From JAFDVL01 sp043783625 (GTDB lineage Bacteria; Acidobacteriota; Blastocatellia; RBC074), in contig JAYVZE010000161.1 of NCBI GenBank assembly GCA_043783625.1, positions 3,990 through 67,989 on the forward strand: a stretch of DNA of 64,000 nt, given 5' to 3'. The notes under the pieces are model-generated. The model was not told the origin of the DNA, made no database searches, and was given only the letters and a program-made list of their open reading frames with translations. Numbering within the stretch: the first letter of the stretch is position 1; each line of letters starts with the position of its first letter. Below, in pieces: positions 36,700-46,875 of this stretch. A program made the translations under genes and the position numbers.

Positions 36700-39600
36700 T
36701 GAATCCGCAACGGTGGCAAGAAATTGATACAATTTTAGATGAAGTTTTAGATGCTGCGCCGCCGCAAAGACAGGCAGTGGTGGAGCGGCTTTGCCCCGAA
36801 GATAACAGCCTCCGCCGCGAAGTTTTATCCCTGCTCGCCGCTACAGAAAATAGTGGTTCTTTCATTGACCATTCTCCCTCAATAAATTCGGCGTGGGGCG
36901 CACTCGAAAACGCTGCTCTTGAAAATTCCGTCAAATCGCATATCGGACATTACAGAATCGTGCGTGAGGTCGGACGTGGTGGCATGGGCATTGTTTATTT
37001 AGCGGAGCGCGATGATGGAGAGTTCACACAGGAAGTAGCGATAAAATTGGTCTACCCGCATTTACTGAATCCGGTCAACGATCAATTAATTCAGCGGTTT
37101 CGGCGTGAGCGACAAATTTTGGCGACGCTGAATCATCCGCACATCGCCCAGCTTTTAGATGGCGGAACAACCGAAAACGGATTGCCATTTGTCGTCATGG
37201 AATACGTGACAGGAGTGCCTGTTACGCAGTACTGCGCAGAGCAAAATCTTAACCTTAAACAGCGGCTCCGATTATTTCAACAGATTTGCGACGCCGTGAA
37301 ATTCGCCCATCAAAATCTCATCATTCATCGTGATTTAAAGCCGGGAAATATTCTCGTTACGAACGATGGCAGCGTGAAATTACTGGATTTTGGAATTGCG
37401 AAATTATTGTCTGCGGAAGAGCCGCTGAACCGTGCCGACTCTACGCGGACGTTGACGATGATGACACCGGAATACGCCAGCCCTGAACAGTTGCGCGGCG
37501 AAACGGTGACGACTACGACGGATGTTTATAGCCTGGGTTTAGTGCTCTATGAATTGTTGACGGCACAACGTGCCTATCGAATTAATCATTTGTCGCTGAC
37601 GCAAATGATAAAAGTTGTCTGCGAAGAGGAACCGCGCAAACCAAGTGCCGCTCAAAATTTATCCGGCAAACAAAGCACTGAATTACGTGGCGATCTGGAT
37701 ACGATTATGCTGACGGCACTGCAAAAAGAATCAAAAGCACGGTATCAATCGGTGTTGCAATTCAGTGAAGACATTGCGCGTTATTCTGACGGTTTACCGG
37801 TGCTGGCGCGGACCTCCACGTTTCGTTACCGCGCCGATAAATTCCTCCGTCGAAATAAAAAATATGTCATCGCTGCAACGCTGATAATACTGTCTTTATT
37901 GGGTGGAATTGTCACGACGAGGCGGCAGGCGAATATTGCGCACGAGTTGGCGGCTTCGCGGCGAAGGGTTTTGTATACGGCGCATATTCCGGCGAAAGGT
38001 GAAGAAGACCTCCGTGGATTTGAATGGAAATATTTTTGGCGTCTGCTCAATAATAATCAGGAAATGATGGCGCTGATTCATCCGAAAGGAGTTTATGCCG
38101 CCGCTTACTCGCCGGATAACACGAACATTGCAACCGCCGGAGAAGACAAAATTGTGCGCGTCTGGAATACTTCTGATGGCGGGTTGCTGCTGCAACTTTC
38201 CGGTCATAGCGACATCGTCAAGCATGTTTCCTATTCGCCTGACGGAACCAGAATTCTTTCCAGTAGTGTAGATTCTACGGCGCGGATTTGGGATGCAAAA
38301 ACCGGGCAGGAGTTAATCATTCTCAAAGGGCATCAAGCGAAAGTAAATCGCGCCTTTTTCTCTCCTGACGGCAATAAAATAGCCACGTGCAGCGATGATA
38401 GCCTTTGGAAATTGTGGGACGCGGCCACGGGTAAAGAATTATTTTCGACGAAAGGGCATGATAATTTGACCCGGGCTATTGCCTTTTCGCCTGATGGAAA
38501 AATCATTGCGACCGGAGGCAATTTAAGTTCGGTAAAGTTGTGGGATGCGCAGACAGGTCAACAGCTCCCGTTTGTCGGAAATCAGTCCAGATGGCAATGT
38601 TGGGCAGTGACCTTTTCTCCTGATGGAACGAAGCTCGCAGCTAGTGGAATTACTCCTTTCGTAAAAGTATGGGATTTAAAAACGAATCAGGAAATTGGTT
38701 CTTTTCCGATTGAAGCGGGCTGGGTCGAAGGCTTAGCCTTTTCGCCCGATAGTAAGCAATTGGCGGGAAGTGCCGATAAGCGCATTGCCATTGTTTGGGA
38801 TGTCGAAATGGGTCGAAGATTGACGATGCTAAAAGGGCATACGAATGAAATTCCTTCGATCATGTTTTCAAGGGATGGAACGAAATTACTAACTGCTGCG
38901 TTGGACAATACGGCGCGGGTTTGGGATTTACAAAAATTATTGAATGAAGGAGAGGTCGAACAGCTTCCTGAAAATTTCACGGTTGTTGGCTATTCGCCGG
39001 ATCGTCAGTATTTTGTCCGCACGGAGAATCCGAATTTTATTTTGCTATCGAAGGTGAATGATAAACAGCTAATTCAACGCATTCCCAGCCGTCAGGGATT
39101 TATTTCCAAAATAGTTTTTTCGCCGAACGGTCAACGAATGGCCACGGGCGGAGTAGATCAAACGATCAGGGTGGTAGAAATTAATACCACTGAAGAACGC
39201 TTCAATTTAAAGGGACACACTGGAGAAATTTCAGCGTTGACTTATTCGCCACAAGGGGATTGGATTGCCGCAGGAGCGAGCGACAATCGGTTGAGCCTGT
39301 GGAATGCAGAGTCCGGAGAATTGCGATTCATGAGCCAACCATTGCCGAGTTTTATCAATAAAATTGCCTTTTCAGCGGATCAGCATTTTTTGGCGACAGG
39401 GAGCTTTGACAATCAGGTCAGGATTTGGGGGGTGAACGGTCAACTCGTGAAAACACTCAGCGGGCATCAACGGATTATTTCTGCCATCGCTTTTTCACCT
39501 GACGGGAAATTTTTAGCCAGTGGCAGCGAAGACGATACGGTTCACATCCGGGACGTAAAAACAGGGGCACTGTTACATACGATCCACGAATTGCTGGGAC

Positions 39601-39815
39601 ACATCACTGCGCTTGTCTTTTCGCCTGATGGCAGCAGGTTAGTGCTTGGAAGTGAGGACGGGTTTGTCAGTTTATGGGATACCTCTTCCCGGCTTGAGGT
39701 GTTGACGCGCCAGTCGCACCGTGGCAGCGTCTTCTATCTGGATTTCACACCCGATGGAAAAACGCTGATTACCGGCGACCGGAAAGGTACACTTCAGTTC
39801 TGGCGCACAGAGTAA
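36699..39815 (+). CDS. Membrane serine/threonine protein kinase with WD40 sensor domain
   Basis: 1038 residues from ATG 36699, overlapping the sigma stop (TGATG). The N-terminal 85 residues are a helical segment typical of kinases beside such sigma factors (RWQEIDTILDEVLD). The kinase domain follows: glycine loop GRGGMG 92-97, K116 (VAIK), catalytic D212 (HRDLKPGN) and D230 (DFG), all intact. A transmembrane helix lies at about 388-408 (VIAATLIILSLLGGIVTT). The remaining 600 or so residues hold at least twelve WD40 repeats, which would lie outside the cytoplasm. Family knowledge suggests the kinase phosphorylates and activates the partner sigma factor in response to a signal sensed by the propellers. 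The signal and regulon are unknown. Confidence 0.93.
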   Translation: MNPQRWQEIDTILDEVLDAAPPQRQAVVERLCPEDNSLRREVLSLLAATENSGSFIDHSPSINSAWGALENAALENSVKSHIGHYRIVREVGRGGMGIVYLAERDDGEFTQEVAIKLVYPHLLNPVNDQLIQRFRRERQILATLNHPHIAQLLDGGTTENGLPFVVMEYVTGVPVTQYCAEQNLNLKQRLRLFQQICDAVKFAHQNLIIHRDLKPGNILVTNDGSVKLLDFGIAKLLSAEEPLNRADSTRTLTMMTPEYASPEQLRGETVTTTTDVYSLGLVLYELLTAQRAYRINHLSLTQMIKVVCEEEPRKPSAAQNLSGKQSTELRGDLDTIMLTALQKESKARYQSVLQFSEDIARYSDGLPVLARTSTFRYRADKFLRRNKKYVIAATLIILSLLGGIVTTRRQANIAHELAASRRRVLYTAHIPAKGEEDLRGFEWKYFWRLLNNNQEMMALIHPKGVYAAAYSPDNTNIATAGEDKIVRVWNTSDGGLLLQLSGHSDIVKHVSYSPDGTRILSSSVDSTARIWDAKTGQELIILKGHQAKVNRAFFSPDGNKIATCSDDSLWKLWDAATGKELFSTKGHDNLTRAIAFSPDGKIIATGGNLSSVKLWDAQTGQQLPFVGNQSRWQCWAVTFSPDGTKLAASGITPFVKVWDLKTNQEIGSFPIEAGWVEGLAFSPDSKQLAGSADKRIAIVWDVEMGRRLTMLKGHTNEIPSIMFSRDGTKLLTAALDNTARVWDLQKLLNEGEVEQLPENFTVVGYSPDRQYFVRTENPNFILLSKVNDKQLIQRIPSRQGFISKIVFSPNGQRMATGGVDQTIRVVEINTTEERFNLKGHTGEISALTYSPQGDWIAAGASDNRLSLWNAESGELRFMSQPLPSFINKIAFSADQHFLATGSFDNQVRIWGVNGQLVKTLSGHQRIISAIAFSPDGKFLASGSEDDTVHIRDVKTGALLHTIHELLGHITALVFSPDGSRLVLGSEDGFVSLWDTSSRLEVLTRQSHRGSVFYLDFTPDGKTLITGDRKGTLQFWRTE

Positions 39816-39844
39816 ATTGGTACGGTGAACTGTTAGTTCACCAT

Positions 39845-39911
39845 TGCAGAAACCCGCACGCAGGGTGTCGTCTCACTGTGAAGGCACCCTTACTGCGTGC
39901 GGGTTTCTGCA
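39845..39911. terminator. 19-bp inverted repeat between convergent genes
   Basis: Arms 39845-39863 and 39893-39911 are perfect (TGCAGAAACCCGCACGCAG). The right part also carries CACCCTTA. The same family is at 47509-47599. Likely a bidirectional terminator. Confidence 0.85.
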
Positions 39912-39939
39912 TTGATTTGGAAAGCGTATCACGCCACCA

Positions 39940-40833
39940 TTACTGCTCAACAATTCCGGCAACCTGCGTCGTATTTTTCTTTGTCATTGACGCTACCATG
40001 CCAATTTGTTGATGACCATCCACTTTTACTTTGCGCGTATATTCACGGTATCCTTCGGCCATCAGACTGATGTGATGTTCTCCGGCTACCAGTTTGACAG
40101 CGCGTGGCGTGACTCCTGAAAATTGTCCATCAATATAAATCCGAGCCGGAACGTAGCTGTTAATTGAAACCAAACCAATATTTTTTTGCAGTATGACGGC
40201 GCTCGAATCAACTTCCAGGCGCAGCTCAGAATTTGAAGAATTTACTTTCGTCATTTCCGGTGCGGGTGGAATTTCCCGCTTAATCGTTTTATGTTCGACA
40301 ACTTGTGTTTTTCGTCGTGGTAAGAAATCCGCTGCGTTATTCAAGACAACTGCTTTGGTGGCGGTCAGGACTGGCACTGTTTTAGCTGCTACTTCCGGTC
40401 GTGGACTTCCCGCCTGAGCCGCAGCGACAATTGAACTGGACAAAATTGTAATTGTTTGAGGTTGGGGATGGGCTTTTGCCTGAGGCACAACGCCTAATGG
40501 GGCAGCAATAGCTGACGGTAAAATTTCACTAGCAACTACTGCGTTACTAGCGGCAGCTTCGGGGACTGGAGCCGTTTTGTCAGTACTGCTGACAACGGGT
40601 TTCGGTTCGTCCGAGCTAATAAAATTAATGACGACAGCCAAAGCGATCACGCAGCAAATCAGCAGAAATATTTGCAAGGCTCCGCGTAAAATGCGGGGTT
40701 GATTCTGCTCTTCAAAATGGAAAGAATTCGCTTCTTTGATCGTTGCAGTAGGAAGCGTAGGAAGACGTTTTCGGCAATACGGACAATAAGCAAATTTGGC
40801 GTTAAGGTTGTTCAGACAATTCGGACATTTCAT
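39940..40833 (-). CDS. Zinc-ribbon membrane protein with PEGA domain
   Basis: 297 residues from the ATG at 40833, which begins MKCPNC; an ATG three codons upstream is possible, but GAG spacing favours the inner one. Residues 3-20 hold a zinc ribbon with two CxxC pairs (C3, C6, C17, C20). A transmembrane helix follows at about 53-72 (LQIFLLICCVIALAVVINF), then a long Ala/Pro/Val-rich linker. A C-terminal PEGA domain lies at about 222-285 (INSYVPARIYIDGQFSGVTPRAVKLVAGEHHISL). PEGA domains occur in extracytoplasmic parts of kinases and surface proteins. The product probably spans the membrane with the ribbon inside. Function unknown. Confidence 0.82.
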   Translation of the reverse strand: MKCPNCLNNLNAKFAYCPYCRKRLPTLPTATIKEANSFHFEEQNQPRILRGALQIFLLICCVIALAVVINFISSDEPKPVVSSTDKTAPVPEAAASNAVVASEILPSAIAAPLGVVPQAKAHPQPQTITILSSSIVAAAQAGSPRPEVAAKTVPVLTATKAVVLNNAADFLPRRKTQVVEHKTIKREIPPAPEMTKVNSSNSELRLEVDSSAVILQKNIGLVSINSYVPARIYIDGQFSGVTPRAVKLVAGEHHISLMAEGYREYTRKVKVDGHQQIGMVASMTKKNTTQVAGIVEQ

Positions 40834-41221
40834 AAATATCATCTCAAAATAGTTGGCTGGATCGTCTTTGTGAGGGAAGAGCGAAGCATCAGCGTTTCAA
40901 TTAACTGAAAGATGAGGTATCTAACTGAGACGGATTTGAAACGGGGAAACCTTCCTCAGAATGGACTTCGGCTGACATTATTTCGGAACCAGTGAGAGCC
41001 GAAGAGACAGGGGCAGGTAAAAATAATTCCTTGTTCAGAAATTTTTTTACTCTCGGGGAGCACAAGACTAATAATCTGCCTGATTAATAATACACGCCGA
41101 TCATGCCATAATGTTTCAAAACTGTGAAGAGACAACCGCAACATTTTGCGCCGTATTTCTTTGACTGGCACAAAATAGACTATTGTTTATAGGCGTTTTG
41201 AGCTGGAATGCGACTGAAATT
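40834..41221. other. Divergent intergenic region before nagA
   Basis: 388 bases between the divergent PEGA gene and nagA. I see no repeat, RNA motif or convincing coding sequence; both promoters presumably lie here. Confidence 0.55.
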
Positions 41222-42397
41222 ATGAAAAACAAACTTGCCATTACAGGCGGTACGATCATTACCGAAAATCAGCAAATTGAAGCAGGAATCCTGTTGTGTG
41301 AAGACGGGAAAATAAAATTTATCGGAGACTCCGCGCAGGTCATGCCAGAGCCGGATTCAACCATTATCAATGCCGCAGGGAAATTTGTCCTGCCGGGGTT
41401 TATTGATACGCACGTCCACGGCAGCGGAGGCGATGACGTGATGACCGATGGAGCCGCAGGAATTCAACGGGCTGGGAAAAAAATGTTGGCGTACGGAACT
41501 ACGGCGTGGTTGCCAACTACGATTGCTGCCAAACACGAAGAAATTCTTTTTGCGATTGAAGCAACGACGAAAGCGGAAAATACTTCAGAGCCGATGGCAA
41601 ATATTCTCGGCCTCCATCTGGAAGGCCCGTTTTTAAATATCAGATTCAAAGGTGCGCAGCCGGACGAGGGAATCCGCGATCCGAATTTTGATGAACTTGA
41701 AGAACTGCTGAAACTTGCCGATGGAAAAATTAAAATCATGACGCTCGCGCCGGAACTCCCCGGCAGTATGGAGATGATTGGAATCCTAACATCCAAAAAT
41801 ATTGTTGCTTCACTGGGGCATTCCGAATGCGATTACGATACGGCATTGGCGGCGATTGAAGCGGGTGCAACCTACGCGACCCATTTATTTAATGCAATGT
41901 CAGGAGTCCATCATCGCAAGCCTGGTTTGGCTGCCTGTTGCCTGAACGAACCGGGAATTTGCGCCGAAATAATTTTGGATGGCGTTCACGTCAATCCGCA
42001 GATGGCACGGCTGGCGATGCGCAATAAAGGCCGTGAAGGATTGGCTCTGATTACTGATGCGACGACGGCGCAGGGCTGCGGCGATGGTATTTATCAACTC
42101 GGAAAATTCAGTGTGAAAGTGGAAGGCGCACTTTGTACCTTGATGGACGGCGTGACAATTGCCGGGTCAGTTCTGACGATGAATCGCGCCGTCATGAATG
42201 CTGTTAATTTCACCGGAGTGAATTTGATTGACGCGGCGTATATGGCTGCGATGATGCCCGCGAAACGCTGCGGAGTTGAAGCGCGGAAAGGCTCGCTGAC
42301 AGTTGGCAAAGATGCTGATATTGCGATCCTGAATTCCGATTATTCAGTGGCAGCAACTGTCGTGAATGGTGTTCTGGCGTTCGAGCAATTCGTGTGA
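41222..42397 (+). CDS. nagA: N-acetylglucosamine-6-phosphate deacetylase
   Basis: 391 residues from ATG 41222 (MKNKLAITGG), the family's usual length. The enzyme removes acetate from GlcNAc-6-phosphate in the cytoplasm, in amino-sugar and cell-wall recycling. Metal and catalytic motifs of the amidohydrolase fold are present: FIDTHVHG (H64, H66), HLEGPF with the metal-binding glutamate, SLGHSECDYD, ATHLFNAMSGVHHRKPG and the catalytic aspartate D279 in LITDATTAQG. The C terminus has the usual GSLTVGKDADIAILN. No nagB or transporter is adjacent; a DinB-type gene follows after 127 bases. Confidence 0.93.
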   Translation: MKNKLAITGGTIITENQQIEAGILLCEDGKIKFIGDSAQVMPEPDSTIINAAGKFVLPGFIDTHVHGSGGDDVMTDGAAGIQRAGKKMLAYGTTAWLPTTIAAKHEEILFAIEATTKAENTSEPMANILGLHLEGPFLNIRFKGAQPDEGIRDPNFDELEELLKLADGKIKIMTLAPELPGSMEMIGILTSKNIVASLGHSECDYDTALAAIEAGATYATHLFNAMSGVHHRKPGLAACCLNEPGICAEIILDGVHVNPQMARLAMRNKGREGLALITDATTAQGCGDGIYQLGKFSVKVEGALCTLMDGVTIAGSVLTMNRAVMNAVNFTGVNLIDAAYMAAMMPAKRCGVEARKGSLTVGKDADIAILNSDYSVAATVVNGVLAFEQFV

Positions 42398-42524
42398 TAA
42401 ATTCTGGAGCGTCACAGCCGCTTGCAAATTCTGTAAGCATAATCGGAAGGCTATTATGAAAATTCTGACAAACCAAAACAACAATAGTCTTGTTAATTAC
42501 ACTACTAAAAAAGGAAGGAACTAA

Positions 42525-43034
42525 ATGTCAATCGCAGCATCAATCTTACCTGAATTCGATATGGAGATGGCGACTACACGCCGAGTCTTGGAACGTGTTC
42601 CCAATGATAAACTTGCGTGGAAGCCGCACGAAAAATCAATGGCAATGGGTCAGCTCGCCGCGCATCTGGGCGAAATGGTGTCGTGGACAATGCCGACTAT
42701 TTCTGAAGATGCGCTGGATATGAATCCTCCTGGTGGGCCGGCATATCAGCCGCCCGCAATGAACTCATCGGCAGCGATTTTGGCTACCTTTGATGAACAT
42801 GTCGTCGCTGCCCGCGCCGCGCTGGCTGGTGTCAGCGACGAAGATTTGATGAAAAACTGGTCCTTGCTTTCGGGTGGACAAACCCTTCTGACAATGCCCC
42901 GTGTGGCCGTTATTCGCACCTTCGTGATGAACCATGTTATTCATCATCGCGGACAGTTGAGCGTTTATTTGCGGCTCAACGATATTCCCGTGCCTTCAAT
43001 TTACGGTCCTTCGGCGGATGAGAGTGGAATGTAG
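42525..43034 (+). CDS. DinB/YfiT-like metal-binding protein
   Basis: 169 residues with an excellent AAGGAAGGA Shine-Dalgarno. The fold is a four-helix bundle of the DinB superfamily. The expected metal triad is visible: H47 (AAHLGEM), H137 and H141 (NHVIHHRGQLSVYLR). Family members include metal-dependent thiol transferases (bacillithiol and mycothiol dependent) and many proteins without known function. I do not assign a substrate. A terminator hairpin follows at 43066. Confidence 0.9.
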   Translation: MSIAASILPEFDMEMATTRRVLERVPNDKLAWKPHEKSMAMGQLAAHLGEMVSWTMPTISEDALDMNPPGGPAYQPPAMNSSAAILATFDEHVVAARAALAGVSDEDLMKNWSLLSGGQTLLTMPRVAVIRTFVMNHVIHHRGQLSVYLRLNDIPVPSIYGPSADESGM

Positions 43035-43065
43035 CTGGCTGAAAGAAAATTAATTGGTATTTTAG

Positions 43066-43100
43066 TTGGCGCAAACAATGAGAAAGATTGTTTGCGCCAA
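43066..43100. terminator. 14-bp stem terminator between convergent genes
   Basis: TTGGCGCAAACAAT and ATTGTTTGCGCCAA form a perfect stem with loop GAGAAAG, followed by AAAATATTTT. It ends the DinB transcript and may serve the opposing NRPS-like gene. Confidence 0.85.
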
Positions 43101-43168
43101 AATATTTTCTGGAGAAACCATAGAAGTCAACGATACCAAGCCTTCACTGGCGCATCGGTTGCTTTAAT

Positions 43169-46100
43169 TTATGGATTCGTATCATCGAAACTGTTGGCAC
43201 TTGAAATGATTGCTCGTAGTTCTTCGATAAAATAATTAGCGAGTTCACCGATGTGAGTCTGTTGGTATCGGCCTCGTGAATAGCTCAAGTGAAAATCGAG
43301 CATCCCTCTATTAAAATTACCTGAAACTGCGATTTCCGGCGAAAATTTATTATTTACATCAAACTCTGCTCCCGTCGCTTCCGGGGCAGTTTTCCATTTG
43401 GTTGCCTGTTTTGAAAGCTCAATAAATTGATACGAAATCTGAGGGCGCGGGATTTTCTTGAGGAGTGTTCTCGTTTGAGCATCGGCAAAATATTTCAGCA
43501 GCTCAAACCCAAAACCAGCATGGGGAACCTTACGAAATTGCTGACGAATTTTTCTCATTTGTTGGATTGGATCAGGGCTTTTTTCAATCTCAAATTTGAC
43601 CGGATACCGTGTTGTCGCGGGTGTAATCGTATTGGACAAATCAAGTCGCAACAATGGGTTTTGACGGATACTGGTTTCGATTTCGAGGAAGACCCGTGAC
43701 TGCTTCGACCACTTGGCCAGCGCCAGTGATAAGGCCGCGAGGATCATTTCGTTCATTTCATTGCCTGCTACCGAGTCCAATAAATACTGCGTTTCGACCG
43801 GATTAAGATTGATGAACACTTTATCAACCGTAGCATAGGTCTCAATCGTTTCTTCTAGCTGCTGACCAAATTTCGGGAATGAAGTCTCCCGCATTTTCTT
43901 CCAATATTGTAATTCTGCGGTGATGAATTCCGGCGTCAGAATCGAACGGAGCCGATCTAGCTGACGCTTCATGGAAGTGGGTCTGTCGCTATTGGGGAGC
44001 GTTTTATTATTGGCCACTGCTTCATAATGAACCATCAGGCGATCCAGAAAAATATGACGAGAATCATCATCACTAATCATCCGATGCAGCACGATTAACA
44101 GGCGATCTATTCGCTCAACTCCACGTTCAAAATAAGCCACGTTGAAGAGGGAGCTATAAGAAAGATGTAGCCCCGATTGGATTCGCGCGGCACTATCTTC
44201 CAGAGCTTTGCGTTGGCTGCTGGCCCATTTACCGGAAAGATCAATAATTTCCAGTGGTAATTCGGGTAAGCGTTCGACGAATTTCGACTTCCACGCATCA
44301 GCGGTTTTGATAAATTTCATCCGCAGGATTTCCTGCTCATCAATCAAGCGGAGGAGCGCTTTTCTGAGCAATTCAGGTTGGAGCGTGTCATTTATTTCGA
44401 CCAGCCACGCATGGTTTCCGTAGTGTGGATTATCGTACTTTTGGTCAAGAAACCAGTTGTGAGCGGGGAGCATCGTCGGCGAGATTTCGAGCGAAGTCGA
44501 CGTTGTCTCAGGTTCATCAACAATCACAAAATCAGTTAAGTTGTTTTCCGGTTCAACTTCTGCTTCGCTATTTTTTTCAACTAAATTCTCTAAAGTCTTC
44601 GCTACCAATTCTACTTCTGCTGGCTCGTCTTCATCAATTAAACTACTCAGGTCGGCGAGGTCGGGGATCGCCGGAAAATCGTGAGTTTCTGAGTCTGGGT
44701 CAGGTAACTCAATGACAGGCTCAGGCGGTCGAGCTTCAATTTTAACTTCGGGAAGCGATTCTTCAATTTCGGGTTGAGAGGCGGGCAACTCACCGTTTGT
44801 GAATAATTTCCAGACCGGATTAACAACCGGTAAAAACCATTTGAGCGGGTCGTCTAATAATTTTGCCAGTTTATAATGAGCTAACCGTTCGACTAATAAT
44901 TCTTCACCACTGGAAGGCGAATAAATGATCGCCGCCGGATGGTCATCACTGACTTCGGGGAAATAGTGAGAATTTGATTGAGAAGGCTGCCAAGAAATAA
45001 TTTCCGGGCTGATGATGGTAGGGAACGGCAAAGCCGGGCCGGGAGTATTGTAGGCAACTGAAATTGCTTCCGAAAGTTTATTTTCCAGATTCGCCTGCGT
45101 CAGAATTATTGGCAGTGAAGTCTGCTTCAGAATTTTTCGCAACGTGTCTGATGAAGGAGGCTGAGCGAGCGGAACATACACTCCGCCGGCTTTCAGAATT
45201 CCCAGGATTGACACGGCTGTCAGTAATGGCGAAGTGCCGCAAACTCCGACCGGAACTGTCGTCGTCACACCTAAGTGAGTTAATTGCGCCGCAAGTTTTT
45301 GCGCCCGAGCATTCAATTCCAGAAAGGTGAACGAATTTTTTCCATCTCCGACCGCAATCATTCCAGGGGTTTCTCGCACTTGTTCGATAAACCGCTGATT
45401 AACGTTAAGCGAGGCTCTGATCCATTTCACCCACCCCATTTCAGCTTCGGAGTCAACCTCGGTGACTGGTTCAACTACCGGAGCCGTGACGGGCTGTGGA
45501 GGTGGTAATAAATCGTTGATATTTTTTTTAGGCGAAGCAGCAAAACTTTCCAAAACGCTCTCCAGTGAAAAGGTCAAAGGATGATTTGAGCTGATTTCGT
45601 TTTCAACCAGTTGAAATTCCAATGACGATGTTTCGGAGCCGGGTTCGATGAGACGTAACTCACTGACGGTCAGATCAAGATGAGCATAAGAAATCTGAGC
45701 CAACGCGTCTTGTTCGATGACGCGCACTTCACATTCGAACAGGGAAGTGTCTGGTTTGAATTCACTCCAACTGCGAATTTGCTCGTTGGAAAATGATTGA
45801 TAAGTGCTGATCTCTGTCAGGTCTTTTTGCAATTTATTCAGCCAGTCTCGTACTGACAAGCTCAAGTTAGTTGCGACAACCAGGGGGAGCGAATTATCGA
45901 AGTTTCCAATCAGGCGCTGAGCGTTAGCCAGTTCTTTCGGGCGGGCATTGGATTTGAGACCGAAGATAACCTGTGACGTTTGACTGAATCGGCTCAGCAG
46001 CAGTGACCAGGCACCCAATAAAATTGTCGTCGAATCAAGTCCGGGATGCACCGCAGTGACTTTCTGAACCAACTGTGACGGGATTAACAGCGAAGTCTGA

Positions 46101-46750
46101 AAATCAATTGGCATCGCTTTGGTCGCAGCTTGTATTCCGGTGAGCTGCCGGCGCCAGAACTGCTCAGCTTTTGCTGTCTCAAGGGTTTTCACCCACTCAA
46201 TATAATCTCTGAAAACCGGGGTGGGCGGCAATTCGGGATTCTTGCCCTGACGAATGGCGTCGTAGCAAAGTAATAATTCTTCCCAGAGGATCGCAATTGA
46301 GGTTCGATCAAATAAGACTTGATGAAAAGTCCAGATGAAATGGTAACGCTGTTCATCCAACCGTGCCAGCGTGAGCCACCACAAGGGCGCTGATTTAAGC
46401 TGATAGCTCATCCGGGCATCGGCTTGCCGAAGCTCTGCGAGTTTCTGTTCTTGCTCATTCGGAGAAAATGGACGCCAATCGTGTTCTTCAAAAATTGTGC
46501 TGACGCTGCGATTTACTACCTGCACAGGCTCTTTAATGTCGGTGCTCACAAACGTTAATCGCAGCGATGGGTGACGATCCGATAACTTACTCCAGGCTCG
46601 CTTAAAGGCTGAAACATCAAAATCCCCCGCGATTGTACAGGAAAATTGTGATAAGAATAATTCAGGTGACGACGACTGCTCACACGATTGTATGAGTCGT
46701 TTTTGGATTGGCGAAAGGTGAAAAAATTCTTCGATTTGTTTAGGATTCAT
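43169..46750 (-). CDS. Degenerate NRPS-like protein: condensation, truncated adenylation and epimerization-like domains
   Basis: 1193 residues. Residues 1-430 are a condensation-type domain starting at LSPIQKRLI. Its active-site motif reads FHQVLFDRTS (142-151) instead of HHxxxDG: the first histidine and D148 remain, while the catalytic second histidine is Q144. Residues about 455-640 match only the N-terminal half of an adenylation domain (FTFLELNARAQKLAAQL, LGILKAGGVYVPL) and stop just after a distorted P-loop, YSPSSGEE (610-617). About 300 residues of the adenylation core are absent, and no carrier domain is seen. An acidic linker (about 655-755) leads to an epimerization-like domain starting LPAHNWFLDQ. 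Its motif LHRMISDDDS (888-897) again keeps H889 but has R890 for the catalytic histidine. The TIGR01720-like tail (RYPVKFEIEKSPD; ISYQFIE) is present. It is probably catalytically inactive for peptide synthesis but under selection as one frame. Other synthetase genes are absent. Confidence 0.85.
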   Translation of the reverse strand: MNPKQIEEFFHLSPIQKRLIQSCEQSSSPELFLSQFSCTIAGDFDVSAFKRAWSKLSDRHPSLRLTFVSTDIKEPVQVVNRSVSTIFEEHDWRPFSPNEQEQKLAELRQADARMSYQLKSAPLWWLTLARLDEQRYHFIWTFHQVLFDRTSIAILWEELLLCYDAIRQGKNPELPPTPVFRDYIEWVKTLETAKAEQFWRRQLTGIQAATKAMPIDFQTSLLIPSQLVQKVTAVHPGLDSTTILLGAWSLLLSRFSQTSQVIFGLKSNARPKELANAQRLIGNFDNSLPLVVATNLSLSVRDWLNKLQKDLTEISTYQSFSNEQIRSWSEFKPDTSLFECEVRVIEQDALAQISYAHLDLTVSELRLIEPGSETSSLEFQLVENEISSNHPLTFSLESVLESFAASPKKNINDLLPPPQPVTAPVVEPVTEVDSEAEMGWVKWIRASLNVNQRFIEQVRETPGMIAVGDGKNSFTFLELNARAQKLAAQLTHLGVTTTVPVGVCGTSPLLTAVSILGILKAGGVYVPLAQPPSSDTLRKILKQTSLPIILTQANLENKLSEAISVAYNTPGPALPFPTIISPEIISWQPSQSNSHYFPEVSDDHPAAIIYSPSSGEELLVERLAHYKLAKLLDDPLKWFLPVVNPVWKLFTNGELPASQPEIEESLPEVKIEARPPEPVIELPDPDSETHDFPAIPDLADLSSLIDEDEPAEVELVAKTLENLVEKNSEAEVEPENNLTDFVIVDEPETTSTSLEISPTMLPAHNWFLDQKYDNPHYGNHAWLVEINDTLQPELLRKALLRLIDEQEILRMKFIKTADAWKSKFVERLPELPLEIIDLSGKWASSQRKALEDSAARIQSGLHLSYSSLFNVAYFERGVERIDRLLIVLHRMISDDDSRHIFLDRLMVHYEAVANNKTLPNSDRPTSMKRQLDRLRSILTPEFITAELQYWKKMRETSFPKFGQQLEETIETYATVDKVFINLNPVETQYLLDSVAGNEMNEMILAALSLALAKWSKQSRVFLEIETSIRQNPLLRLDLSNTITPATTRYPVKFEIEKSPDPIQQMRKIRQQFRKVPHAGFGFELLKYFADAQTRTLLKKIPRPQISYQFIELSKQATKWKTAPEATGAEFDVNNKFSPEIAVSGNFNRGMLDFHLSYSRGRYQQTHIGELANYFIEELRAIISSANSFDDTNP

Positions 46751-46875
46751 CCGCTCGTCTGATCGTCTTTCGTTCAGGCTAAAAAAAGACTAAGCTTGAA
46801 ACAGGGCAGGCACAGTATAATCAATTTTGTAATTGTATGCAGCTCTGAAATGACATCTTTTTATCATTATTTTTT

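Noticed and set aside
43169..46750. Functional nonribosomal peptide synthetase module
   Set aside because: The carrier domain and half of the adenylation domain are missing and both catalytic His positions are replaced.
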